Positions 40,686-48,893 of a stretch of DNA of 64,000 bases are shown here, piece after piece; within the stretch, counting starts at the first letter, position 1, and every line of letters begins with the position of its first letter. The DNA comes from JAKACA01 sp052143575 (GTDB lineage: Bacteria; Actinomycetota; Acidimicrobiia; Acidimicrobiales; Bog-793): NCBI GenBank assembly GCA_052143575.1, contig JBKQSP010000059.1, positions 62,001 to 126,000 of the forward strand, given 5' to 3'. The position numbers and the translations under genes were made by a program. Under the pieces are notes generated by a model, which was given only the letters and a program-made list of their open reading frames with translations, was not told the DNA's origin and searched no databases.

Positions 40686-41524
40686 GCCGAGACGCCGTGG
40701 CTGCGGAGGATCTCGTTCAGCTGCGCCTTGTCGTGGCGCTCTCCCTCCGAGAGTCGCCGCAGGACGAGCACGCACGGCAGGAAGAACTCGCCACCGGGCA
40801 GCTCCCGGCGACGCATGGCGCCGACGGCGACGGACCACGGCGGCACGACACCGCGGCTGAGCTCCTCCCCTGTCTCGCCGTCCACAACGGGTATCGACGG
40901 GTTGAGGATCGTTGCCTCGCCGAGCACCGAGCCGCGGCCGACGCGGGCTCCTTGGGTCAGCATCGACCGGCTGCCGACGAGGACGTCGTCCTCCACGATG
41001 ACCGGCACGGCGTTCGGCGGCTCCAGGACGCCGCCGATGCCGACTCCTCCCGACAGGTGCACCCGCTCGCCGATCTGGGCGCACGACCCCACGGTCGCCC
41101 AGGTGTCCACCATCGTGCCGGCGCCGACGCGGGCGCCGATGTTCACGTAGCTCGGCATCAGGATCACACCGCGATCGAGGAACGACCCCCACCGCGCCGA
41201 GGCGCCCGGCACGACGCGGACTCCGGAGGCTGCAAAGTCGTGTTTGAGCGGCACCTTGTCGGAGTACTCGAATGGGCCGAGCTCGATCGTCGAAACCTCG
41301 GCGAGGAGAAACCACAGCAGGATCGCCTCTTTCAGCCATTCGTTCACGACGACGGTGGCGCCATCGCCCCCATTGCCCTCGGCAGGCACCTCCGCCACCC
41401 TGGCCGTGCCGCTGTCGAGGAGCCCGATCGCCTCCGCTACTCGCTCGCGGGCAGCCCGATCGGCGGGTGTCAGCTCGGCACGCCTGGCCCACAGTTCCTC
41501 GATATCGGCGCGAAGTCTGTCCAC
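40682..41524 (-). CDS. dapD: Tetrahydrodipicolinate N-succinyltransferase
   Basis: Succinyl-CoA-dependent acyltransferase with a left-handed beta-helix fold. The 280-residue protein has an N-terminal helical domain and hexapeptide-repeat region (VNIGARVGAGTMVDTWATVGSCAQIGERVHLSGGVGIGGVLEPPNAVPVIVEDD in its family order, key motif TMVDTWATVGSCAQIG) of the classic DapD type known from proteobacteria. The distinct mycobacterial-type DapD is longer and differs in sequence. First gene of a dapD-dapE pair, divergent from the dienelactone hydrolase-like gene at 41570. Confidence 0.94.
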   Translation of the reverse strand: MDRLRADIEELWARRAELTPADRAARERVAEAIGLLDSGTARVAEVPAEGNGGDGATVVVNEWLKEAILLWFLLAEVSTIELGPFEYSDKVPLKHDFAASGVRVVPGASARWGSFLDRGVILMPSYVNIGARVGAGTMVDTWATVGSCAQIGERVHLSGGVGIGGVLEPPNAVPVIVEDDVLVGSRSMLTQGARVGRGSVLGEATILNPSIPVVDGETGEELSRGVVPPWSVAVGAMRRRELPGGEFFLPCVLVLRRLSEGERHDKAQLNEILRSHGVSA

Positions 41525-41569
41525 GGCGCCGAACCTAGTAGCCGCAGCCCCCTCGACTAGTCTCCGGCG

Positions 41570-42409
41570 ATGCCGGATCGGGACTCGCGGGCGGGCTCAG
41601 GTGCCGGGAGCGCCCTCCCGTCTCCGCTGCAGGACTACACCTGCTCACCTTTCAGCGCCCTTGGCAAAACCCGAGACGTCTACCGGACCGGGAGCGGGCC
41701 GGCCGTTGTCGTCATCAGCGAGATACCCGGCATCACGCCGAAGGTCGCCGAGTTCGGGCGGCGCGTGGCGGGCATCGGCTGCACGGCCGTGCTGCCGCAG
41801 CTGTTCGGCACGCCTGGGATCGAGCCCACGATGCCCAATGCGATGCGGGTGATTGCCCGTGTCTGTGTCAGCCGCGAGTTCTCCATTCTGGCGAGACGCC
41901 GTACGAGTCCGATCACGGCCTGGCTACGGGTGCTGGCAAAAGCAGCTCACGACGAGTGCGGAGGACCGGGTGTCGGCGTCGTCGGCATGTGCCTGACGGG
42001 AGGTTTCGCCTTGGCCATGATGGTGGACGACGTCGTACTGGCACCGGTGCTCTCGCAGCCGTCGTTGCCATTCGCAGTCAGTGCCAACCGCAAGAGCGAT
42101 GTCGGTCTCAGCGACGCCGACCTCGCTCGCGCCCGCCAGCGCTGCGACGACGAGGATCTCTGTGTGCTCGGCCTCCGCTTCACGGGCGACAGGGCGGCTC
42201 CGCCGGAGCGCTTCCAGCGGCTGCGCCACGAGCTCGGTGACCACTTCGTTGCCGTGGAGATCGACTCCTCGAAGGGCAACCCGGGGGGCTATCGCAGCGC
42301 CGCCCACTCGGTCCTCACCGAGGATCTGAAGGACGAGGCGGGCAGCGCCACGCGAGCAGCGCTCCATCAGGTGCTCGAGCTCTTCAGCTCGAAGCTCCTG
42401 CTGCAGTAG
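41570..42409 (+). CDS. Dienelactone hydrolase-like protein
   Basis: Alpha/beta-hydrolase of 279 residues. The nucleophile elbow GMCLTGG carries a cysteine (G-x-C-x-G-G), as in dienelactone hydrolase, and the early VVISEIPGITPKVAEFGRRVA segment (Glu of the DLH site) is also characteristic. The substrate is unknown; many actinobacterial members are not linked to aromatic degradation. It is transcribed towards dapC and overlaps its end by 26 bases, so the two transcripts would be antisense at their 3' ends. Confidence 0.85.
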   Translation: MPDRDSRAGSGAGSALPSPLQDYTCSPFSALGKTRDVYRTGSGPAVVVISEIPGITPKVAEFGRRVAGIGCTAVLPQLFGTPGIEPTMPNAMRVIARVCVSREFSILARRRTSPITAWLRVLAKAAHDECGGPGVGVVGMCLTGGFALAMMVDDVVLAPVLSQPSLPFAVSANRKSDVGLSDADLARARQRCDDEDLCVLGLRFTGDRAAPPERFQRLRHELGDHFVAVEIDSSKGNPGGYRSAAHSVLTEDLKDEAGSATRAALHQVLELFSSKLLLQ

Positions 42410-43571
42410 CCCGCCGCAAGCGCTCGGCGGCCAGCTCGAGGCGTTCCATCGGCTGCACCATGGCAAGGCGCAGGTGGCTCGTGCCGTAGGGGCCGTAGGC
42501 GTCGCCCGGGCTCCCGAGGACACCGGCGGCGGCTGCGAGATGACGGCCGAGGGCAAAGGCCGGGCTGACCTCCCCCGCCCTTCCGACGAAGCGGTCCGGC
42601 ACCGGCACCCAGAGGTAGAAGCCGCCGCCCGGCAGCTCGACGGGGAGGGCCACCTCGTTCAGCCAGCCGGCGAATCGTTGCAGGCGCTCGAGGTAGATCG
42701 CCCGCTGGCGCTCCACGTGGTCGTCGTCGGCGAAGGCGACGGCCGCCGCCCGCTGCACCGGACCCGCCACCATGAAGCCGGCGTGGCGGCGCACGGCGGC
42801 GAGGTAGGCCACGATCTCGGGATCGCCGGCGAAGACGCCGACGCGTAGGCCGGCGAGATTGGAGCGTTTCGAGAGGGAGTGGACGGCCACGAGGCCGGCC
42901 TCGCCATGCTCGAGAATCGTGTGGCGGGGCGACGCCCACGTGAACTCGACGTAGCACTCGTCGGAGAAGACCGGGATGCGGCGTTCGCGCCCCCACCGTG
43001 CCACCTCGCCGAGATCCTCCAACTGGCCACCGGGGTTGCCGGGGCTGTTCACCCAGAGGCAGAGGGCCCGCTCTGCGTCCTCATCGGCCACGGCGGAGAG
43101 ATCCATGCCGCCGCTCGCTCGCAACGGCACAGGCACCGCCCGGCAGCCGGCCAGGGTTGCTCCCATCTCATAGGTGGGGTAGGCGAGAGACGGGTAGAGC
43201 ACCGTGTCGCGGGAGGGGTCGCGGAGCCGGAGCCAGTGCGGTACGCCGGCGACGAGCTCCTTTGTCCCGACGCAGGCGGCGACGGCCGACGTCGGCACGC
43301 TCACGCCGAGACGCCGCTCCATCCAGGCCGACGCGGCTTCCCGCAGCTCCAATGATCCGAGCGAGGTCGGGTAGCCGCGCTCGGTACCGGAATGGCCGAG
43401 CGCCTCCACCACCTCGGCTGGGGGCGGGTCGCAGGGCGTCCCGACGGAGAGGTCCACCGGCCCGCCCTCGTGGGACGCCGCCAGCTGCGAGAACTCGGTC
43501 AACTTGTCGAAGGGGTAGATGGGCGGCACGAAGCCTTCGGCGGCTCGCGCCTGACCACTTGCAACAGTCAT
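42384..43571 (-). CDS. dapC: Succinyldiaminopimelate aminotransferase DapC
   Basis: Fold-type I PLP aminotransferase of 395 residues. The PLP lysine is in VHSLSKRSNLAGLRVG; other contacts are in VNSPGNPGGQL and FSDECYVEF, with GGFYLWV near the C-terminus. The N-terminus (YPFDKLTEFSQLAASHEGGPVDLSVGTPCDPPP) is that of actinobacterial DapC, and dapD/dapE/dapF nearby support the assignment. The ATG at 43571 overlaps the hflX stop by four bases, ending an hpf-miaA-dapF-hflX-dapC run. Confidence 0.9.
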   Translation of the reverse strand: MTVASGQARAAEGFVPPIYPFDKLTEFSQLAASHEGGPVDLSVGTPCDPPPAEVVEALGHSGTERGYPTSLGSLELREAASAWMERRLGVSVPTSAVAACVGTKELVAGVPHWLRLRDPSRDTVLYPSLAYPTYEMGATLAGCRAVPVPLRASGGMDLSAVADEDAERALCLWVNSPGNPGGQLEDLGEVARWGRERRIPVFSDECYVEFTWASPRHTILEHGEAGLVAVHSLSKRSNLAGLRVGVFAGDPEIVAYLAAVRRHAGFMVAGPVQRAAAVAFADDDHVERQRAIYLERLQRFAGWLNEVALPVELPGGGFYLWVPVPDRFVGRAGEVSPAFALGRHLAAAAGVLGSPGDAYGPYGTSHLRLAMVQPMERLELAAERLRRATAAGASS

Positions 43572-44830
43572 CGTTTCACGAACTCCCCAAAGCGCCGGAT
43601 TCCCTCGTCGTCGAGTCGCGCCCGCACGGTCACCGCCTCCCCCTCGTAGGTCTCGTCGAGCACCTCGCCCTGGCGATGCAACGCCGCCACGACATCTCCC
43701 CTGCCGACCGGCACGCTGAGCTCGACGGTCCGGTCGAAAGCCCGCAGACGTTCGGCGACGGCGCGGAGCAGCTCGGGCACACCCCGGCCCGTGAGAGCGG
43801 AGAAGGATACGGCGCCTTCATAGCTGCCGGCCAAGCGGGCCGCCTCCCGGGGCGCCCGGTCGGCCTTGTTGATGGCCAGCAATTCGGGCACCTCGCTCGC
43901 CCCAATCTCGGCGAGGACGCTGTGAACGGCCTCGATCTGGCCGACCGGGTCGCTCGCCGAACCGTCGACGACGTGCACGAGCAGATCCGCCGTGCTCACG
44001 ACCTCGAGGGTGGCGTGGAAGGCATCCACGAGCAGGTGCGGGAGCTTCCGCACGAAACCCACCGTGTCGGAGAACAGCACGCTCTCGCCGCCGGGCAGCT
44101 CGAGGCGCCGCGTGCGCGGGTCGAGTGTCGAGAAGAGGCGGTTCTCGACGAGCACGCCTGCGGCTGTCAGGCAGTTGAGGAGGGTGGACTTCCCGGCGTT
44201 CGTGTAACCGACGAGCGAGACCTCGCGGTAGGCGCTGCGGGCCCGTGACCTCCGCTGGGTGCGGCGCGTCGCCTCGAGATCCCTCAGCTCGGCTTCCAGC
44301 TTGCGCATCCGCCGCGTGATGCGTCGCCGGTCCTCCTCGAGCTGGGTCTCGCCGGGGCCCCGCGTGCCGATGCGGCCGGCCTGCTGCGACAACGTGATGC
44401 CGCGGCCGCGAAGGCGGGGCAGCCGGTACTGCGAGAGGGCGAGCTCGACCTGCGCCTTGCCCTCCTCGGTTCGGGCGTTCTGGGCGAAGATGTCGAGGAT
44501 GACGGCCGTCCGGTCGATGGCCGTGCGCCCGAGGACCTTCTCGAGGTTGCGTTGCTGAGCCGGTGTGAGCTCGTCGTCGAACACGACCGTGTCGGCGTCG
44601 ACGGCTTCGGAGAGGCGGCGCAACTCCTGCGCCTTGCCCTGTCCGATGTAGGTTGCCGGGTCCGGTGTCTCCCGCCGCTGGATCACGCGGCCCACCTCGT
44701 CGGCCCCGGCGGTGTCAACGAGGAGCGCCAGCTCGTCCAGGCTGGCATCGACCTCCTCGGCCGTGCGGGGCCAGGACACGACGCCGACGAGGATGATCTT
44801 CTCCCGAAAGCTCCGATCGATGAGGCTCAT
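43568..44830 (-). CDS. hflX: Ribosome-associated GTPase HflX
   Basis: GTPase that splits stalled ribosomes. The 420-residue protein has the N-terminal HflX domain (ETPDPATYIGQGKAQEL; DDELTPAQQRNLE), a glycine-rich linker with GRGITLSQQAGRIGTRGPGETQLE (key motif RGPGETQLE), and the G domain: G1 GYTNAGKST, G3 DTVGFV, G4 INKAD. Start ATG at 44830, 19 bases after dapF. The short C-terminal domain is complete. Confidence 0.96.
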   Translation of the reverse strand: MSLIDRSFREKIILVGVVSWPRTAEEVDASLDELALLVDTAGADEVGRVIQRRETPDPATYIGQGKAQELRRLSEAVDADTVVFDDELTPAQQRNLEKVLGRTAIDRTAVILDIFAQNARTEEGKAQVELALSQYRLPRLRGRGITLSQQAGRIGTRGPGETQLEEDRRRITRRMRKLEAELRDLEATRRTQRRSRARSAYREVSLVGYTNAGKSTLLNCLTAAGVLVENRLFSTLDPRTRRLELPGGESVLFSDTVGFVRKLPHLLVDAFHATLEVVSTADLLVHVVDGSASDPVGQIEAVHSVLAEIGASEVPELLAINKADRAPREAARLAGSYEGAVSFSALTGRGVPELLRAVAERLRAFDRTVELSVPVGRGDVVAALHRQGEVLDETYEGEAVTVRARLDDEGIRRFGEFVKR

Positions 44831-44849
44831 GAGCCGCCTCGCCAGCGCC

Positions 44850-45704
44850 TCAAGCGCGCACGTCGATCTCGCTCGGCACGAGCTCGAGGCGGCACACCCG
44901 ACTGGCCGGACCGCTCAAGCACACCGAGGGCGACAGGGCATCGACACCCGACAAGTCGACGACGAGCGTCCCGCCCGGGTTGTGCACCTCCACTCGGCTG
45001 CCGACGAGCCCGGCGGCGTGCGCCGCCGCCGCCGCCGCACAGCTCCCCGAACCGCAGGCGTCCGTCAGTCCGGCTCCGCGTTCCCACACGAGCAGATCGA
45101 GCCCGCCTCCCCCGTCTCCTGCGACGACCTCGACGTTCTGTCCGCCAGGCTCGGCGTGCTCGAGGCGGCGGCCGAGCTCGGCGATGTCCACGCCCTCGAG
45201 GGAGGCGCCCATGATGACGAGGTGCGGGTTGCCGGCATCGACCCGGCGCGCCTGCCACTGCCCCGCGAGCCACGGCGCCGGCCGCGCCGGCCCCACCGTC
45301 AACTGCCCCATCTCGGTCCGCACGTTGGCCGTGGCGCTGTCGAGGCGATCGAGCACCGTCACGAGCCTCGGCCCGGCGTCGGTGGCGACGAGCACGTCAG
45401 GACCCGGCAGGGCTCTCGCATCGAGGAGCGCCAAGGCCAGGCAACGTAAGCCGTTGCCGCTCGTTTCTGCCCGGCTCCCGTCGGCGTTGCGCAACTCCAT
45501 CGTCACATCCGGGCGGCGCCCGGCAGCCGGCCGGACAGGGCGGACGACCATGATGCCGTCGGCACCGATGCCGCGGTGGCGGTCGCAAACGGCGGAGACG
45601 AAGTCCTTGTCGAGCTCGTCGTTGCCCGGCAGCCCGGCGGGATCGAGGGCGACGAGAAAGTCGTTGCCGAGAGCTTGATATTTGAACAGAGACACGACCG
45701 TCAC
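44850..45704 (-). CDS. dapF: Diaminopimelate epimerase
   Basis: Converts LL- to meso-diaminopimelate, the MurE substrate. The 284-residue protein shows FKYQALGNDFLV, the first catalytic cysteine region in ETSGNGLRCLAL (S-G-N-G-x-R-C) and the second in DACGSGSCAAAAAA (A-C-G-S-G). The longer frame upstream is a shadow of miaA; the GTG at 45704 overlaps the miaA stop by four bases. A Gly-rich stretch (VVAGDGGGGLDLLVWERG) is unusual but does not interrupt the fold. Confidence 0.94.
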   Translation of the reverse strand: MTVVSLFKYQALGNDFLVALDPAGLPGNDELDKDFVSAVCDRHRGIGADGIMVVRPVRPAAGRRPDVTMELRNADGSRAETSGNGLRCLALALLDARALPGPDVLVATDAGPRLVTVLDRLDSATANVRTEMGQLTVGPARPAPWLAGQWQARRVDAGNPHLVIMGASLEGVDIAELGRRLEHAEPGGQNVEVVAGDGGGGLDLLVWERGAGLTDACGSGSCAAAAAAHAAGLVGSRVEVHNPGGTLVVDLSGVDALSPSVCLSGPASRVCRLELVPSEIDVRA

Positions 45705-46660
45705 GGTGAACCAGTCTCCCATGAGGGCGCCGGCGCCGGGCCACGCCACCACTCGAGCAGGGTGTCGGGCAGGCGGGCGTCGGCGGCCGAAAACCAGGTG
45801 ACGCGCGGGTCGCGGCGGAACCAGGCTTCTTGCCGGCGGGCGAAGGACTTGAGGCGCCGCAGGATGGCGACTCTCGCCTCGGCGAGCGGCCGGCCCTCCC
45901 CGACGACCGCCAGCAGCTCGCGGTACCCAATCGCCTGGCGGGCCGTGCGGGAGAGCCCGCCAGGACGCGCCGCCAGGGCGGCGACCTCCTCCACGAAACC
46001 CTCCTTCAGCTCGCGCTCCAGGCGCTCCTCGAGTCGCCGGTCGATCTCGCTGCGGTCGAGCATCAGACCCGCCATCCGCACCGCAACCGGCGCGTAGTGC
46101 TCGAGGCCCGGGCCGAAAGACGAATACGGTCGGCCGGCGCCGATGCACACCTCGAGCGCCCGCAGGATGCGCCGCCTGTTGGCGGGCTCGATCCGCGAGG
46201 CAGCGAGCGGGTCGATGACCTTCAGCCGCTCGTAAAGGGCTGCCAGCGGTAGTGCGCCCGGACCGTCGAGCTCCGTCTCCAGTGACGTCACGACCGTCGG
46301 GAACCTCCCCGGCAGCTCGAGCTCGTCGATGACCGAACGGTGGTACAAGCCCGTGCCCCCGACGAGCACGGCGAGATGCCCCCGCTGGCGGATCCCCGCC
46401 AGCGCCCGACGGGCGGCCGCCTGGAACTCGGCGACCGAGAAGTCGTCAGCCGGATCGGCGATGTCGACGAGGTGCCAAGGCGCCGGCGACCCCCGTGGCG
46501 TCTCGGTGCCGACGTCGAGCCCGCGGTACACGGCCATGGCATCGACCGACACGAGCTCGAGTCCGGGCACGCGACGCCAGAGCTCATGGGCGAGTGCCGT
46601 CTTGCCCGTCGCCGTCGGCCCGACGAGAGCGAGGTCGCTTGTCGGTCTGCCGGGTCTCAG
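45701..46660 (-). CDS. miaA: tRNA dimethylallyltransferase MiaA, probable CTG start
   Basis: Adds an isopentenyl group to A37 of tRNAs reading UNN codons. The P-loop is VGPTATGKTALAHEL, followed by VSVDAMAVYRGLDVGTETP, HLVDIADPADDFSVAEF and VGGTGLYHRSVIDELELPGRFP; a C-terminal TRQAIGYRELL and FARRQEAWFRRDPR complete the family pattern. No ATG or GTG precedes the P-loop closely. The frame offers a CTG at 46660 overlapping the hpf stop (CTGA), giving 319 residues, or a TTG further up that would add about 20 Arg-rich residues. The CTG fits the coupling used by neighbouring genes. Confidence 0.9.
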   Translation of the reverse strand: MRPGRPTSDLALVGPTATGKTALAHELWRRVPGLELVSVDAMAVYRGLDVGTETPRGSPAPWHLVDIADPADDFSVAEFQAAARRALAGIRQRGHLAVLVGGTGLYHRSVIDELELPGRFPTVVTSLETELDGPGALPLAALYERLKVIDPLAASRIEPANRRRILRALEVCIGAGRPYSSFGPGLEHYAPVAVRMAGLMLDRSEIDRRLEERLERELKEGFVEEVAALAARPGGLSRTARQAIGYRELLAVVGEGRPLAEARVAILRRLKSFARRQEAWFRRDPRVTWFSAADARLPDTLLEWWRGPAPAPSWETGSP

Positions 46661-47157
46661 AGTTCGGTGATCCCTTCGAAGTCGTCGCCGGCGTCGGACC
46701 CCTCCGGCCAATCGGACCCTTCTGGCCGCCCGGAACCGTCTGGCCCCCCGGAACCGTCTGGCCCCCCGGAACCACGAGGCGCCCAGGGCTCGGCGATGCC
46801 GGCGTCGGGAGCCGGCTGCTTGGTCTCGCCGTGACGCGGCCGTGACCGGCCGACGAGCTTGCGCTTCAGGCGGGTCAGCTGGAGGGCGGCCTTCTCGAGG
46901 GCCGCGTCGAGGGCAGTGGCCGGACGGCCGCCGGTACCGACCGCCCGCACGACGTGTCCATGCCCCTCGAGCACGATCTCGCACGTCACCGGATCGCCGA
47001 GACGCCCCACCGGCGAGTTGGAGAACGTCACCTCGGCGCGCTCCATACCGAGATAGCGACTGAGTCGCTCGGTCTTCCTGCCGGCCGATTCCCGCAGCTC
47101 ATCGGGCACCTCGAGGCGCCTCGAGATCACGACGACGTCCATCGGACCTTCGCTCAC
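46657..47157 (-). CDS. hpf: Hibernation-promoting factor / ribosome-associated inhibitor (short type with repeat tail)
   Basis: HPF/RaiA-fold protein that binds the ribosomal decoding site in stasis. Residues 1 to about 105 form the domain (MDVVVISRRLEVPDELRESAGRKTERLSRYL in the family order, key motif VPDELRESAGRKTERLSRY; ALDAALEKAALQLTRLKRKL). Instead of the long-type C-terminal dimerisation domain there is a tail of Gly/Ser/Pro/Asp hexapeptides (GSGGPD, GSGRPE, GSDWPE). The GTG at 47157 has GGGAG five bases upstream and is preferred to the longer frame (166 residues). Confidence 0.88.
   Translation of the reverse strand: MSEGPMDVVVISRRLEVPDELRESAGRKTERLSRYLGMERAEVTFSNSPVGRLGDPVTCEIVLEGHGHVVRAVGTGGRPATALDAALEKAALQLTRLKRKLVGRSRPRHGETKQPAPDAGIAEPWAPRGSGGPDGSGGPDGSGRPEGSDWPEGSDAGDDFEGITEL
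46721..46774 (-). repeat. 18-bp tandem repeat, three copies, in the hpf tail
   Basis: Three adjacent 18-bp units (plus form TCTGGCCCCCCGGAACCG; G for C at position 8 in the first, A for G at the end of the last) encode GSGGPD-type hexapeptides. Two more degenerate copies follow towards the stop. The repeat shifts miaA's upstream frame as well, since the genes overlap. Confidence 0.9.
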
Positions 47158-47594
47158 GCCGACTCCCTTCACGATCGCGCCCGCAGAGCCGGAGCACTGT
47201 GGGCGCGGGCGCTCAGTGCTGGCATCGTCTGACGACGATGCGTGAATGCGATGGACTCGCACGGCTGACCTGGTCTTTGGCCCCACACTCGCCTGCGGAG
47301 GGGTTCACGCGCCAGGAGTGGGCGACCCGTCGGAGCACCGCGCACGGTGCCGGTTACGGATCCTGCCACGCCATCTACAGCACGCTTCGCCCCTTCTCCA
47401 CCGGGCACCGACAGCCGGTGCGCCGACGGGCAGGGCTTACCTCTAAGCCGCACCATGCTCAGCGACCACAAGTCGCCTTACGTGGGTCGTTTCGCCTGCG
47501 ACTGGCATCGACTCGCAACCACAGACCCGTGCGTGTCCATCTGCCAGGAAGTCTAGGGTGACCGCGCTCGCAGCGCTGCCGAGACCTTGGCCCG
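47158..47594. other. 437-base gene-free stretch with a cluster of perfect short hairpins
   Basis: No frame here has convincing coding features. Perfect inverted repeats occur at 47193-47220 (AGCACTG/CAGTGCT), 47223-47240 (CATCGTC/GACGATG, 4-base loop), 47335-47350 (GCACCG/CGGTGC), 47405-47421 (GCACCG/CGGTGC again), 47434-47449 (GGCTTA/TAAGCC, 4-base loop), 47462-47476 (GCGAC/GTCGC) and 47497-47517 (TGCGA/TCGCA). The stretch separates ahcY from hpf, both on the minus strand, so it may hold an ahcY terminator, the hpf leader, or an unrecognised structured RNA. I see no tRNA, tmRNA, RNase P or SRP signature. Confidence 0.5.
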
Positions 47595-48893
47595 TCACGT
47601 CATCCACGATGCCAGGTAGCTGCGCTGGGAGCTCGTGAGCTCGTCGATGGCAAGGCCCATCGTCGCCAGCTTGAGGCGTGCCACCTCGCGATCGATCTCG
47701 CCGGGAACGTCGTAGACGTCGGGCACCAGTTCGTCCCGGTGACCCACGAGCCATTCGCAGGCGAGCGCCTGCACGGCGAAGGAGATGTCCATCACCTGGG
47801 CGGGGTTGCCGTCGGCTGCACCGAGGTTGACGAGGCGCCCCTCTGCCAGCAGCAGCAGGCGCCGGCCGTTGCCGACGACGAACTCGTCCACCATCGGGCG
47901 CAACGTCCGGCGGCGGCCCTCGGCGAGATCAGCAAGGGAGGCCACGTCGATCTCGACGTCGAAGTGGCCGGCGTTGGCGAGGATGGCTCCGTCCGGCATG
48001 CGCAGGAGGTGCTCGGCGCGGATCACGTCGCGGTTGCCGGTGGCCGTCACGAACACCTGGCCGATCTCGGCCGCCGCTTCCATCGGCATGACCTGATACC
48101 CGTCGAGCGCCGCCTCGAGCGCCCGCAGGGGATCCACTTCGGTGACGATGACGGAGGCGCCCATCCCACGCAAGCGCTCGGCGATGCCGTGGCCGCAGTT
48201 GCCGTAGCCGGCCACCACGACGCGGGAGCCGGCCATGAGGATGTTCGTCGCCCGCACGATGCCGTCGACGGTGGACTGTCCCGTGCCGTATCGGTTGTCG
48301 GCCAGGGTCCGGGCGGCCGCACCACTCACCGCCACGATGGGGTAGGCGAGCGCCCCGCTGCTGGCGAGGGATCGCAGGCGAATGGCGCCCGTCGTCGTGT
48401 CCTCCGTGCCGCCGATCATGGCGGCCGCCCGATCAGGGCGCTCGACGTGAAGGCGGGCCACGAGGTCGCACCCGTCGTCGACGGTGAGATCGGGCGCACG
48501 CTCGAGGACGGCATCGACGTGAGCGGCGTAGTCGAGAGCGCTCTCTCCTCGTCGGGCGAAGGTCGCCACAGCGAAGTCGGCGACGAGAGACGCCGCCACC
48601 TCGTCGTTGGTCGAGAGTGGGTTCGAGGCGCACAGGCTCAGCTCGGCGCCGCCCGCCCCGAGTGCCCGCAGGAGGTTGGCCGTCTCGGCGGTGACGTGCA
48701 GGCAGGCGCCGATGCTGACACCCGCCAGCGGTCGCTGCGCTTCGAAACGGGCACGCACCGTCTCGAGCACGGGCATCCGCTGGGCGGCCCATTCGATCCG
48801 CTCCCGCCCAAGCCGGCCGAGACCCACGTCGGCGACGTCGTGGCCTGCCGCTCGGCGGCGTGGCGAAGAGCCGGAGTCCGTCGCCACGCTCAC
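47595..48893 (-). CDS. ahcY: Adenosylhomocysteinase (S-adenosylhomocysteine hydrolase)
   Basis: Splits S-adenosylhomocysteine to adenosine and homocysteine, recycling the product of methyltransferases such as RsmH. The 432-residue protein has TAETANLLRALGAGGA, the NAD-binding VVVAGYGNCGHGIAERL (family GYGxxGKG; here His for Lys) and ILANAGHFDVEID (family NxGHFDxE). It lacks the C-terminal extension of the eukaryotic/long bacterial form and resembles the shorter archaeal/Thermotoga-type enzyme. The GTG at 48893 overlaps the SIS gene stop by four bases. A GTG at 48887 is also possible. Confidence 0.93.
   Translation of the reverse strand: MSVATDSGSSPRRRAAGHDVADVGLGRLGRERIEWAAQRMPVLETVRARFEAQRPLAGVSIGACLHVTAETANLLRALGAGGAELSLCASNPLSTNDEVAASLVADFAVATFARRGESALDYAAHVDAVLERAPDLTVDDGCDLVARLHVERPDRAAAMIGGTEDTTTGAIRLRSLASSGALAYPIVAVSGAAARTLADNRYGTGQSTVDGIVRATNILMAGSRVVVAGYGNCGHGIAERLRGMGASVIVTEVDPLRALEAALDGYQVMPMEAAAEIGQVFVTATGNRDVIRAEHLLRMPDGAILANAGHFDVEIDVASLADLAEGRRRTLRPMVDEFVVGNGRRLLLLAEGRLVNLGAADGNPAQVMDISFAVQALACEWLVGHRDELVPDVYDVPGEIDREVARLKLATMGLAIDELTSSQRSYLASWMT

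Noticed and set aside
42384..42409. The 26-base overlap of the hydrolase and dapC 3' ends as a sign of a frame error.
   Set aside because: Both proteins have normal family C-termini. Convergent overlaps of this size are ordinary in compact genomes.
47301..47330. GGGTTCACGCGCC, which looks a little like a tRNA T-arm.
   Set aside because: No acceptor, D or anticodon arms can be placed around it on either strand.
47160..47594. Possible S-adenosylhomocysteine riboswitch near ahcY.
   Set aside because: The stretch is downstream of ahcY, not in its leader, and no match to the SAH riboswitch core was found on either strand.
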